Counted from the stretch's first letter, positions 35,101-46,529 are shown. The stretch is 64,000 nt of DNA from Chrysopilus asiliformis (GCA_964034945.1 OZ035960.1:110112324-110176323), one strand, 5' to 3'. Notes: generated by a model not told the origin, from the letters alone. Numbers and translations: made by a program.

Positions 35101-38100
35101 GTCGCCCAAAACCCCTATATGGCATGTTTCAGCGCGATCAGACAAAAAACAAGAAAAAAACATTTTTTGCCATAAAAAAATCATGGACCCACTGTAATTT
35201 TTTGCGATTTTTTTCAAAAAATAGAATTCGCTGAAACTTGGCGTAAAGGGTAACGGGCGATCGCTGATCACAAATCCGTTGTCCGTTTTTCGATAGCTCT
35301 CACGGTTTGGCCAGGGCGCCTAGGGTCGCCTCAAGAAATTGTCCTAGCTCAAAATGGACAACGGATTTCGATTTCTCGTCGCCCAAAACCCCTATATGGC
35401 ATGTTTCAGCGCGATCAGACAAAAAACAAGAAAAAAACATTTTTTGCCATAAAAAAATCATGGACCCACTGTAATTTTTTGCGATTTTTTTCAAAAAATA
35501 GAATTCGCTGAAACTTGGCGTAAAGGGTAACGGGCGATCGCTGGTCACAAATCCGTTGTCCGTTTTTCGATAGCTCTCACGGTTTGGCCAGGGCGCCTAG
35601 GGTCGCCTCAAGAAATTGTCCTAGCTCAAAATGGACAACGGATTTCGATTTCTCGTCGCCCAAAACCCCTATATGGCATGTTTCAGCGCGATCAGACAAA
35701 AAACAAGAAAAAAACATTTTTTGCCATAAAAAAATCATGGACCCACTGTAATTTTTTGCGATTTTTTTCAAAAAATAGAATTCGCTGAAACTTGGCGTAA
35801 AGGGTAACGGGCGATCGCTGATCACAAATCCGTTGTCCGTTTTTCGATAGGTCTCACGGTTTGGCCAGGGCGCCTAGGGTCGCCTCAAGAAATTGTCCTA
35901 GCTCAAAATGGACAACGGATTTCGATTTCTCGTCGCCCAAAACCCCTATATGGCAAGTTTCAGCGCCATCAGACAAAAAACAAGAAAAAAACATTTTTTG
36001 CCATAAAAAAATCATGGACCCACTGTAATTTTTTGCGATTTTTTTCAAAAAATAGAATTCGCTGAAACTTGGCGTAAAGGGTAACGGGCGATCGCTGATC
36101 ACAAATCCGTTGTCCGTTTTTCGATAGCTCTCACGGTTTGGCCAGGGCGCCTAGGGTCGCCTCAAGAAATTGTCCTAGCTCAAAATGGACAACGGATTTC
36201 GATTTCTCGTCGCCCAAAACCCCTATATGGCATGTTTCAGCGCGATTAGACAAAAAGCAAGAAAAAAACATTTTTTGCCATAAAAAAATCATGGACTAAC
36301 CACTGTAATTTTTTGCGATTTTTTTCAAAAAATAGAATTCGCTGAAACTTGGCGTAAAGGGTAACGGGCGATCGCTGGTCACAAATCCGTTGTCCGTTTT
36401 TCGATAGCTCTCACGGTTTGGCCAGGGCGCCTAGGGTCGCCTCAAGAAATTGTCCTAGCTCAAAATGGACAACGGATTTCGATTTCTCGTCGCCCAAAAC
36501 CCCTATATGGCAAGTTTCAGCGCCATCAGACAAAAAGCAAGAAAAAAACATTTTTTGCCATAAAAAAATCATGGACCCACTGTAATTTTTTGCGATTTTT
36601 TTCAAAAAATAGAATTCGCTGAAACTTGGCGTAAAGGGTAACGGGCGATCGCTGATCACAAATCCGTTGTCCGTTTTTCGATAGCTCTCACGGTTTGGCC
36701 AGGGCGCCTAGGGTCGCCTCAAGAAATTGTCCTAGCTCAAAATGGACAACGGATTTCGATTTCTCGTCGCCCAAAACCCCTATATGGCATGTTTCAGCGC
36801 GATCAGACAAAAAACAAGAAAAAAACATTTTTTGCCATAAAAAAATCATGGACCCACTGTAATTTTTTGCGATTTTTTTCAAAAAATAGAATTCGCTGAA
36901 ACTTGGCGTAAAGGGTAACGGGCGATCGCTGATCACAAATCCGTTGTCCGTTTTTCGATAGGTCTCACGGTTTGGCCAGGGCGCCTAGGGTCGCCTCAAG
37001 AAATTGTCCTAGCTCAAAATGGACAACGGATTTCGATTTCTCGTCGCCCAAAACCCCTATATGGCATGTTTCAGCGCGATCAGACAAAAAACAAGAAAAA
37101 AACATTTTTTGCCATAAAAAAATCATGGACCCACTGTAATTTTTTGCGATTTTTTTCAAAAAATAGAATTCGCTGAAACTTGGCGTAAAGGGTAACGGGC
37201 GATCGCTGATCACAAATCCGTTGTCCGTTTTTCGATAGCTCTCACGGTTTGGCCAGGGCGCCTAGGGTCGCCTCAAGAAATTGTCCTAGCTCAAAATGGA
37301 CAACGGATTTCGATTTCTCGTCGCCCAAAACCCCTATATGGCATGTTTCAGCGCGATCAGACAAAAAACAAGAAAAAAACATTTTTTGCCATAAAAAAAT
37401 CATGGACCCACTGTAATTTTTTGCGATTTTTTTCAAAAAATAGAATTCGCTGAAACTTGGCGTAAAGGGTAACGGGCGATCGCTGATCACAAATCCGTTG
37501 TCCGTTTTTCGATAGGTCTCACGGTTTGGCCAGGGCGCCTAGGGTCGCCTCAAGAAATTGTCCTAGCTCAAAATGGACAACGGATTTCGATTTCTCGTCG
37601 CCCAAAACCCCTATATGGCAAGTTTCAGCGCCATCAGACAAAAAACAAGAAAAAAACATTTTTTGCCATAAAAAAATCATGGACCCACTGTAATTTTTTG
37701 CGATTTTTTTCAAAAAATAGAATTCGCTGAAACTTGGCGTAAAGGGTAACGGGCGATCGCTGGTCACAAATCCGTTGTCCGTTTTTCGATAGCTCTCACG
37801 GTTTGGCCAGGGCGCCTAGGGTCGCCTCAAGAAATTGTCCTAGCTCAAAATGGACAACGGATTTCGATTTCTCGTCGCCCAAAACCCCTATATGGCAAGT
37901 TTCAGCGCCATCAGACAAAAAGCAAGAAAAAAACATTTTTTGCCATAAAAAAATCATGGACCCACTGTAATTTTTTGCGATTTTTTTCAAAAAATAGAAT
38001 TCGCTGAAACTTGGCGTAAAGGGTAACGGGCGATCGCTGATCACAAATCCGTTGTCCGTTTTTCGATAGCTCTCACGGTTTGGCCAGGGCGCCTAGGGTC

Positions 38101-38175
38101 GCCTCAAGAAATTGTCCTAGCTCAAAATGGACAACGGATTTCGATTTCTCGTCGCCCAAAACCCCTATATGGCAA
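29193..38175 (+). repeat. Satellite array: about 33 tandem copies of a 265-280 bp unit (mostly 277 bp)
   Basis: Taking 'gtaaagggtaa' as phase, units start at 29193, 29473, 29753, 30030, 30303, 30576, 30856, 31121, 31398, 31663, 31940, 32217, 32494, 32759, 33039, 33316, 33593, 33858, then every 277 bp to 36074, then 36354 and every 277 bp to 38016. The last unit stops at about 38175. Lengths are 280, 277, 273 or 265, set by four deletion states after 'aaaaaatcat'. Units are otherwise nearly identical. Each has a perfect 13-bp dyad (AAATCCGTTGTCC / GGACAACGGATTT, 71 bp apart), GGCGCC, and in most units GCGATCGC and GAATTC. The repeated 60-84 codon ORFs on both strands are by-products: 277 is not a multiple of 3, and they start at any ATG. 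Confidence 0.98.
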
Positions 38176-38750
38176 TCTAATATCTTCTAACTTAAATAAG
38201 TAATCCCCAATTTCAGTTCCTAATTGCAAGAATCTCGTCTTACAAAGTGTCTTCGATGATGAAATTATTATTTTATTATTCGATGAAGTGCATTCTTACA
38301 TCTGGTTCGCATTTCATTCTGAAAATTCCTTGACACAAAAGTCAGACTTTTCTCACGCGTCTTCTGAGTAGACGAAGAATCTGTTAACCTCCGTCGAAAC
38401 TAAAATCCCAAATGTTTTCGAGTAGAGAAATTACGGTTTCCACCCCAGATAAAATCAAACGCAATGCAGCCTGTTGTCGGCTGTAAATCATATTTTTAGT
38501 AACACGAAACAGAAAACTTGTTGTTATAGCAGTGTCTGATCAGAGTTTTCATTCCATGTTTGGTTTAAAGAAAAATAATTCGTGACATGCAAGATCAAAA
38601 TAAAGAAGTTTGAAAATGTTTTCGATGCTTGGTAGGGGACACGTAGGATATATCAATCTTAGCACCCTCAATTTTCCAAAAACATATCGATTATATTTAC
38701 GAAATATTCATCCGGATTTTTTTTTGTTGTTTTTCTCTCCTGTTCTACAG
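38176..38750. other. Unique DNA right of the satellite
   Basis: The array ends abruptly inside a unit ('ccctatatggcaa' then unrelated sequence). No gene or repeat recognised before the candidate exon at 38751. Confidence 0.45.
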
Positions 38751-38871
38751 GAAGAAGATTTCTAAGATGTTTAAAGTGCTTAGGAGAAAAGAATTAAATA
38801 TTAGTGCTTCACACGTTAATAGTTACAGATGGTCCTCGATTTACGACGTCTCCATGCAAGAGCGTCTTCAG
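38751..38871 (+). CDS. Candidate orphan internal exon (40 codons)
   Basis: A strong acceptor (pyrimidine-rich 'ttttctctcctgttctacag') ends at 38750 and a strong donor (CAG|gtatgt) follows 38871. The frame starting at the second base is open throughout: KKISKMFKVLRRKELN near the start and SIYDVSMQERLQ at the end. It is basic, with no recognisable domain. I found no partner exon within the window, so it could be one exon of a long-intron gene or a chance structure. Confidence 0.25.
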
Positions 38872-39403
38872 GTATGTAGGGCACGTAATTTAAATAATAA
38901 TTAAAAGAACAATGTTCTATCTTTCACAATAATTTATTGAATGACTTTTAAGTCAAAGCTGAATATTTAATATAGAGCAAAGGTTGCTTTACAAATAAAA
39001 ATAATTAATCACTAAGTAAATGTATATCCAATATTACCTACAGGTACTGGCCAGGGGGAGTGGGTGGCCACCCCCTGGATGTAAGAAAAACTGTTGGTTT
39101 TTTATATTCCTTGGATAAAGGTGAAATTACTTTGCAGTTTTAGCTTTGCACTTTTGGCGGCGTCAGCTGTGTTTCTGTGGTGCTTAAGGTGCGAAAATCT
39201 GAATTCTGAAGTGAATTCTTCATTCCAGATTTATCAAATCAGTGTAATAGTTTTTTAAATACTGGAAAAAGCGATCACTGAATATGTAAAACGTAACTCT
39301 AGTTTGGCTGGAGGTTGCCCCACTCTGTTTAAAAAATTTATCCTGCGGCGCGCAAGAATAACTTTTTTTTTTTGGTTTCAATCTAAATCAAGTTTTATTT
39401 TCT

Positions 39404-39740
39404 ACTAGCTTGCATACCCGTCGTTGCCGGGCTACTTTTTAATGGGTCTATGTTGGGGGCTGGACCCCGACGAACATCTATGCCAAATTTCAGGCCCATC
39501 GGTTCAGTAGTTTCCCCACGAAACATAGCGCAAAAACTAAGTTTCGAAATCACTTTACCCCCTCTCCTTACTCCCCCCCACCCCTCGCGCTACTTTTCCG
39601 TATGCCTATGTTGGAACCAGAACTACCACAAACACTCATGCCAAATTTCAAGTCAATCGGTTCAGCCGTTTTTGCGTGAAAGAGGAACAGACAGACAGAC
39701 ACCAACTCATTTTTATATATGAGTATATATTAGTATGATA
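39404..39740 (+). repeat. Dispersed repeat with CTAGCTTGCATACCCG end
   Basis: It begins 'ctagcttgcatacccgtcgttgccggg', has two diverged internal units ('tctatgccaaatttcaggcc..cggttcag' and 'catgccaaatttcaagtcaatcggttcag'), and a GACAGACAGACA tract, ending 'catttttatatatgagta'. This type of repeat is common in arthropods (established knowledge; class uncertain). A short inverted fragment of the same end lies at 46985-47030. Confidence 0.6.
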
Positions 39741-40670
39741 TAAAATTTGTTGCTCATGGACCCGAAAAAAAAGTAAGGCCACTCTACCTATAAAAATAAC
39801 TTTTGACCTCCCGCTCCCCCTCCTCCTGGAAAATTCCTACGAACGCTCATGTCTCAATATAAAACGTTTTGTTGTACGACGCACCATGTCTTGTTGCCGG
39901 ACAGAAAATATATGTAATTCGATGCAATTTGGCCGGACCAAAAACGTCGTAAAATTAGGTACGCCTGAAGTGTAACATTTTTCTAAGGATAATCTGATTT
40001 CGGTGTGCATTACATACGCGAAGAAAAGAAATTAAAATTTTTCGCACCCCTAAATCGTTTATTAAATCCCTTATTCCCGAATAATAATTCGGGGATGATT
40101 GTTCCACATCTTTGATATTTGGGTAAGAAAGGATTTTCGACAAAAGGTGAAAGCGATGAAGAGGATAAAATTGCAAGGATTCGGGGATGCGTTCCAAAAT
40201 GCAACAATCGGGACTCGGTTATGATTTCTGACACTCGATTCATTTTTTTTTTGTTTGCATTGTGATGTTAACCGATCTGTTTATAGATCATCCCCTATTT
40301 TTTTGCAATGTTGGATTACGATATGCTCGTTCCATTCTATTGTGATAACAAAACCCATTTGTCAACCACATAATTATTATGCGATTGTAATGTAATAAGT
40401 TTTATTATATAAAAGAAATACAAACATAAATTACCCGATTTTATCAGTTGAAAGAGGTTTGATGCAACATTGCGTGTTGTGAAAAGCCGAAAAAGTGATT
40501 TTTTCATGGTGTATTTTGAAGAATTTAATTGTTTTAGTGAATAATTTCGACATTTTTGGTAATTGCATTCTGTTGATCGATTGCAATTTTTAACGATAAA
40601 ATTTCAACAACACAAAACCGATTCAGAGATTAAAAATATTAAGAAAAATTAATTTTTTTTTATAAAAAGA
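39741..40670. other. Intergenic DNA, nothing recognised
   Basis: Two overlapping minus-strand ORFs of under 85 codons at 39955-40243 have no recognisable domain or splice context and are not called. Confidence 0.4.
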
Positions 40671-40674
40671 TTAA

Positions 40675-40798
40675 GGCACGTTTGCGCGTATTATTCTTAA
40701 AAAATTAAGTTGTGGTTAGCCTGCTTAAACCGTAGAAATTCTTCGACTTAAATTTTTTAAGTTGTACATAAGTTGCTAAGTTTTGTTGGTGCAAACGG
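40675..40798. mobile_element. Possible small PIF/Harbinger-like MITE (TSD TAA)
   Basis: The ends GGCACGTTTGC and GCAAACGGCAC are imperfect inverted repeats, with TAA directly outside each. The body contains 'ttaaaaaattaagttg' and 'aattttttaagttg' in inverted arrangement. Length about 124 bp. Confidence 0.45.
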
Positions 40799-41084
40799 CA
40801 CTAAGTTACTCAAATAAAATAACATCGATAGATGCAAGCGCAGCCACCATATTCTCTAGATATGGCGCCGTGTGAATTTTTCTGTTTTTTTTTTCTTAAA
40901 AGAAAAATTTTTTGCTATCCAGAAATCTGCTGTTGATGAATTTTAGTATCTGGGAGTTTTTGGGGAGTTTTTGCTGCTGAATTTAAACCCTCTGTCCAAA
41001 TTTTTAAATTCGTAGCGTGCGGTCCTGTGCGAAAATCTGATTTTTTTCGAAGCCAAGTGAATTCTGAAGTGAATAACGCAAATA

Positions 41085-41470
41085 TAATTTTTTGAAGGAT
41101 TTTATTTTGCTTCCATCCCTATCTGTTTGTTTGTCAGGGTCAAATCTTGTAATCTAATTTTGACTCACTGCCACTCACTCGATTAACTTGAAATTTCGCA
41201 CATATGCGTAACTCCGATTACAAAAACAATATTTTCACTACATCGTCGTTGTAAGGACAAGGGACGGCCCTGTAAGGATAACGTGATTATCCTTTCCTTC
41301 AAATTTTCCGAAAAAAAAATTTCATCTGGGGGTTTTGGGGTCGCTGAATCCGATTTTGATGTTAAGAAGTCTGTAAGGATATCTGAAAGCAAAAATAAAA
41401 AAATAATAGAAGTGAGATAAACGCATAAAAGATATAATAGAATAAATATTTATCTCGCTTTTATTTCTTT
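41085..41470 (-). repeat. Dispersed repeat family W, copy 1
   Basis: It shares 'aaaatttcatctgggggttttggggtcgc', 'ccgattttgatgttaaga', 'gtaaggataacgtgattatcc' and the end 'tttatctcgcttttatttc' with 57420-57825 (plus orientation). It contains 'cgattaacttgaaatttcgcaca' and a 'ctgtttgtttgtc' tract, so it is another microsatellite-bearing, non-coding family. Confidence 0.6.
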
Positions 41471-41899
41471 TTTTTTCCTTTTTTAAATAAAAACTTTTTT
41501 TAATTTTTTTTTCTTTTATTATTAAGATTGTCTAAAAGACGTTTCGGTGGTATAGCTTTTTACACACCAGATGCTTTGTTTTCTAATATTATTTATAGTT
41601 TACATCTAAGTATTACAACAGATTATCAGATTATCGGTCAAACCGCAAACTAAACAAATAGATATACAAAATGACAAAAGTTTTATGCCTATCAAAACAA
41701 ACTACTGTACAACGGAATGAATCGCTTCCATTATAAAGTCTATGTCAATCTTAAGACAGGATCATTATAATCTTGGCAATAATCTTAAGAATTAAATTGA
41801 AATACCAGTGAATAGGCCTTCCCCGATACTCACATAAAACAATCATAAAGAAAAACATTTGGATTTACATAATTACACTGTTTTCTACACTATATGCGC

Positions 41900-42255
41900 G
41901 GTATTACACACGGCAACTTTCGGGCTTATTTAAGCCGATTTTCGGGAGAAACGACTGCGAAGGGCAAAGTTGCCACTCGAAATCATGGCTTATCGACAAT
42001 CTGCATACATGCAAACCGTGTGAACCGGTTTGGGAAAAGTAGTAGGCAGAAATCATTTCCGTTCTGACCGTCAGCAGGTAAAGATCTTGGGAAGTATATG
42101 AGCAACAGCAATTTCAATGGTTTGAGTCCACACACACACACATGTAAACTTGTGTAGCATATGCAAACAGGATTGGCTTATTTAAGCCTCAAATGTAAGC
42201 ACATTGGCTTATTAAGCCCAAAAGTTGCCGGCTTACTTAAGCCAAGTGTAATACC
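41900..42255. mobile_element. MITE with CGGTATTACAC ends
   Basis: The left end CGGTATTACAC and the right end GTGTAATACCG are perfect inverted repeats. Subterminal 'ggcaactttcgggcttat' (left) pairs with 'cttattaagcccaaaagttgcc' (right). The motif CTTATTTAAGCC and variants recur at least five times, mostly near the ends, as expected of transposase-binding sites. No transposase. The target duplication is not clear. Confidence 0.7.
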
Positions 42256-42256
42256 G

Positions 42257-44095
42257 GACTAAGAATGTCATTTTCAATAAATTGACCAGCAGACTTTCGT
42301 CAAACAAAAATTTCCTCAAATAAAATTCAGGTAAGCCAGCGAATAGTAAATATAACTACGATCTCAAACAGGTATTACAACTATCTATATACGTTGAGGT
42401 GGAGATCAATCAGTGAACGTGTCCACGTCCAGTCTTAATATTTGATTGGTCGGATTATCAAGCATTAAAAATTGAGCTTTTCGAACGAAAAGATAAACTC
42501 TGTAGGATTTTTGAACGTTTTGTTAGATAAAACAACAGTCAATGGTCACAGTTTGGATGTCGAGACTGAAATCGAAGTGAGTGGCAATCAATTAGAAAAC
42601 CCGTCGGTAAAGTTGACGGTGTGTATCTACCCAAAATTTATCTATTCGATAAAAGATTTCCAATAGCCTGAATGAGACGGAAACAGGGTTTGTTGCGATG
42701 CGATAGGAATTTTTTTTTTGTCTTTTTTTTAGCGAAAATAACTGATTGGAAGGCGGTAACTTGGAAAAAATGATTAATTGCCTTTTTTTCGTTGGGTGAA
42801 CGGTTTTGCATACATCATCTTAGATACATACATACTTATATGATATCATGATAATTCCGTGATTCCCCCTATTCGATAGTCGAAAACTCTTTCAATTAGG
42901 TAGACGAAAAGGAAACTTATTCCCGCATCGAAATAATCTTTAAGAAAAATAAGTATGCTAAAAAAATCATGTAAGAAACCAGTTTTTTTTTTCTTCAGAC
43001 CTGTTAGATACCGATAACGGTCTTCACTAACTAACCAACTAATTCACATTTTGGCTACTAAAATTTTTTTTTTCAAATTCACATTGATATATATTTGTGC
43101 TGAGATTCATTTGGATAGGTCATTCGCCACTATCAATCGGTTACAAATTTGATTTTACCAATTTTGGGGAGGAATAAATTAATTAACAGAGGAGTTTCAT
43201 TTTATGTTATCGAAATTTACAGGAAAAAAAATCACCACCTTTAGCACATTGAAATGAAATAATATTATTCGTGTTTCACAAAGAAATTTGGTCAATAATT
43301 AGGGAAATATTAACGTGGAAATTTTATGCAAAACAAATAGCTTCATGTGTTATGCGTGGATGCATTGAAATATCTATGATTGAAAAAATCATGTTCCACA
43401 TATGGTTGGCGCCAAATTAATATTACAAAAATTTGCGTTAAATTTCCTTTGATTTGTGAATTCAAGCGACCAAATTACAATATTTGTGTTAAAGATGGTC
43501 ATTTGTTTTAGTCCAAAAAGTTCGGTTCGTTTAATTTCAACTCACCATTTAGTGATACACGGGCTCCGGCTTGCATAACAATTAATATTGAAAAGAAATT
43601 TGCATGAAAAAGGGACAAAGATTTTGGTGATCTTTGGGCGCATTATTTGTTTGTATTTCCCATGTGAAATTTAAATAAGAATTCGATTATTGAGCGACAT
43701 ATTTGCATATTAGGCGATTGATTCGATTGTTGGAATGAGAAAGGATTTAACCCCTGAGGTAGAAATAATTTATCCAGACATCGGTCGATTAAGAATTATT
43801 GTGGAATTATGTAAGAAAGTCTCCCTTAACTTCTTGATTAGATACGTTAATCTGGAGAGAAAAAGAACTATTTTTTTCAATTTTATGATTTTTTTTTTTA
43901 GTGTTGGACAGTGTTTTTGACAGACCGATTATCAAGAAAAGTTTTCGCCCACTCAAACCACTCTCTCCCGGATGATGCGAAACCCCTCTCCTGCTATATC
44001 CTCAATTACTGAAGCAATTTGAATACGGTTTTCAGAGTTGGGCAGGCCGATCGTCAAGGAAAATTTTCGCTCACTCAAATCACTCACGCTTATAA
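42257..44095. other. Intergenic DNA with one weak ORF
   Basis: At 42472-42666 a plus-strand ORF (from TTG) has balanced composition (GFLNVLLDKTTVNGHSLDVE), unlike the surrounding AT-rich DNA. I see no ATG start, no good acceptor and no family match, so I do not call a gene. Nothing else recognised. Confidence 0.35.
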
Positions 44096-44567
44096 ACGGT
44101 CTTTCAACAAGGACATAACAATTTTGTATTTTAATAAAAACGCACCCTAAGACTTTTTTATGATCTGGCAATGCTAAAACGTCAGGCAAAGTTTACATTT
44201 TTATCATGGTGAAGTTCACGAACGAGCAACGTTTGGAAATTATTAAAACTTACTACCGAAATTCTGAGTCGGTGGTCGGAATCGTGTAATCTCGAGAAAT
44301 GGTCCGGTCGAATGGCCACCTCGCTCATGCGATTTAACGCCGTTGGATTTCTTTTTATGGGGTTATGTTAAGTCGTTGGTTTATGCCAACAAGCCAACAA
44401 CGTTAGAGGAGCTCAGGAACAATATCGAACCCGAAATTGCCAACGTTCCGGCCGATATGTGTGGAAGAGTGGTGGAAAATTGGCTCCAAAGAATTTACCA
44501 GTGCAAATGTGCTCGCGGTGGCCATATGAACGACATCGAATTTCATACTTAAATGTAACATGTCCAC

Positions 44568-44763
44568 CACAGAGCTTTTATAAGAACAGAGGTTCAAATC
44601 ATATTGAGCAACAAAATATGGCGTGAAATTTGGGAATTTATCATTAGCTCGAAAGCTTTACGAAAGCTTTTTTGTGCTTGTACTAATGATAAATTCCCAA
44701 ATTTCACGCCATATTTTTGCTGCTCAATATGATTTGAACCTCTGTTCTTATAGAAGCTCTGTG
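44568..44763. mobile_element. CACAGAGC MITE inside the mariner element (7-bp TSD)
   Basis: The ends CACAGAGCTTTTATAAGAAC and the near-exact complement at the right form a long fold-back ('ggttcaaatcatattgagca' pairs with 'tgctcaatatgatttgaacc'). TGTCCAC stands outside both ends (44561-44567 and 44764-44770); the other mariner copies have it once. The end type and duplication size fit hAT-like MITEs. Confidence 0.85.
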
Positions 44764-45511
44764 TGTCCACTACACCTGGAATAAATTTCAGCCCGATATC
44801 TCAATTATTCTGTGTTTTATTTAAATACAAAATTGTTATGTCCTTGTTGAAAGCAGTGTTGTGCCGGTTTTTTACGTAAAGTAATTTACCTAGTTTTTTA
44901 CGCGTAAAAAACCTCAATTTTAACGTAAAAAACGTAAAAAACGTAAAAAACGTAAAAAACTGTAAAAAACCTAAAACATTGATGATAAAAAATTTTATAT
45001 CGTAGCCAGTCACTAAATATAGTAATTATTCGTAAATAAATCAACTTAGAACAATAAAAAGGTTAATAGTCTTCAGCAAACACAGAAAAGTATTCAAAAG
45101 CATTTCCTCTTGAAAGTGAAAAAGATTTTAAACTCGGAGTTCAAAAACTGTTTATATCCTTTCATTACATTACGTCCGCCTACTCATTTTAACGTTAATT
45201 AATGTGAATAATGTGGAGAGATTTGCGACATATGGGCTATTTTAACCCTTTGTTGCAGTGTTGTTGTACAACACCTTTTCTAATTCAGTTTTTTAATATT
45301 ATAACATATATGTCATGCCCTTATATTGACTAAATTCATTTCGTAAGTATCCTAGGACATCAATTGTTATGAAAAAAAGTAATATGCGCCTTTTTTTTAT
45401 AATTACTGCATTTTATAAATAAATAAAGAGCAAAAAAGTAGCTATTTTGCAGATTAAATGTAACTGTGGCAAATCTATTACAGTTAAAAAATCGGTAATT
45501 AGCTTTATAAA

Positions 45512-45954
45512 GGTTTTTGGGGTCGCTAATTACGAATCTGAATTCAAAACTTCAAATTTCAAAATGGCGGATCCAATATGGCGGTCAAAAAAGATAAAAT
45601 TACGTACTAGTTTTCACCGTAATCTAATGAATTTTATCTTTTTTGACCGCCATATTAGATCCGCCATTTTGATTTTTGAAGTTTTGACTTAACCCTCTAA
45701 CCGGAATATTTCCGAGAAAAATTCACTAAAATATGACTTTCAACTTGCGACAGACCGTAACCAAGACAACGTACAGGGCTAAATTTTTTCCAGCATGTAA
45801 AGCGATAACTTACAAAAGTCAGTGTAAGACGTTCCGGCGATTTCCGGCGATTAAAATTGCTACCCGTTATAAACAAGCGAATTCCTTGAAGCCCGCCTTA
45901 AGGCGGGCATTCCGGTTAGAGGGTTAAGATTCGTAATCAGCGACCCCAAAAACC
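45512..45954. repeat. Fold-back whose right arm is split by a TTAA MITE
   Basis: The left arm 'ggtttttggggtcgct', 'aattacgaatct' and 'caaaatggcggat..atggcggtcaaaaaagat' pairs with the right arm up to 45954. The right arm is interrupted at TTAA by the 231-bp element at 45693. The left arm carries no insertion, so it acts as an internal empty-site control. Confidence 0.8.
45693..45923. mobile_element. piggyBac-like MITE (CCCTCTAACCGGAAT ends, TSD TTAA)
   Basis: A 231-bp element with perfect 15-bp inverted ends CCCTCTAACCGGAAT / ATTCCGGTTAGAGGG. TTAA directly flanks both sides (45689-45692 and 45924-45927). The inner part contains 'cgccttaaggcggg', a GC-rich palindrome. It is the youngest layer of the nest. 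Confidence 0.88.
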
Positions 45955-46529
45955 CTCGGATACCAAAAACCGTGAAAATTAATTCCATAGAAAAATGTAT
46001 GCATGAAAGGGTTAAAGAAACATATTTGGACTAGTTCTTGCAACAACAAGCGTAATTTTAAAGTTTGCATCAAAAAATCGTTTTTAAACACAAGGAGACT
46101 CATTCCGAAGGCGGAAATTGAAACAAAACTGGAAAAAGGGAAAAGAAATTTTAAAAACTGGAAAAATTCCATTCAAACAACTGTTCTAATTTGAGTTAGA
46201 CTGTCCTACTTAGTAGTACGGTTTATTAAGTGCTGATGTCCACTCTCTATATTATAGGATCTCTAATAAAATGCTGAGAAAAACAGACTGTCATACTTTG
46301 TAGGAACTGCGATGTCCCATTTTTTAGGTTTTTTACTATTTTTTACGTTTTTTACGGTTTTTTACGTTTTTTACCAGTTTTTTACGTTTTTTACGTTTTT
46401 TACGTGAAAAATGTAAAAAACTGTTTTTTACGCCGTTTTGCCCAACACTGGTTGAAAGACCCGATACTATCCTTTAAACTATTGTACTGAATTTCAACAC
46501 ATGTTGCAAAATAAGTGCAAAAACCTTAA

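Larger units (their letters stand above)
45246..46011. mobile_element. piggyBac-like non-autonomous element (TSD TTAA)
   Basis: TTAA flanks both sides (45242-45245 and 46012-46015). The ends CCCTTTGTTGCA and TGCATGAAAGGG are inverted repeats agreeing at 10 of 12 positions. CCCTTT next to TTAA is characteristic of piggyBac-type elements. It holds the fold-back at 45512-45954. Confidence 0.65.
44854..46450. mobile_element. hAT-like non-autonomous element (8-bp TSD GTTGAAAG)
   Basis: It starts CAGTGTTGTGCC and ends GCCCAACACTG, short hAT-type terminal repeats. GTTGAAAG flanks both ends exactly (44846-44853 and 46451-46458). Both subterminal regions (44870-44980 and 46320-46430) consist of repeated (G)TAAAAAACG / CGTTTTTTAC units in opposite orientation, like hAT subterminal binding arrays. 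There is no transposase; the inside is filled by piggyBac-like insertions and unknown sequence. Confidence 0.88.
44099..46461 (+). mobile_element. Mariner-like element copy 2, host of nested insertions
   Basis: The left end GGTCTTTCAACAAGGAC is at 44099; transposase start sequence follows at about 44205 and the C-terminal part (LDFFLWGYVKS) at 44343-44550. The right inverted repeat is split: '..tgtccttgttgaaag' up to 44853 and 'gttgaaagacccga' from 46451. Removing the 44854-46450 insert and one 8-bp duplicate restores the same end as copy 1. A 196-bp MITE also sits at 44568-44763. Confidence 0.85.

Noticed and set aside
29193..38175. Possible CRISPR-like or coding repeat array (many equal-length 71-84 aa ORFs on both strands)
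   Set aside because: Units are 265-280 bp with no short-repeat/spacer structure. The ORFs appear in both orientations, depend on point variants for their starts and run across unit borders in a length not divisible by 3. It is satellite DNA.
42472..42666. 64-codon ORF with balanced composition
   Set aside because: It needs a TTG start or an unseen upstream exon; no good acceptor found and no domain recognised. Left as a remark only.
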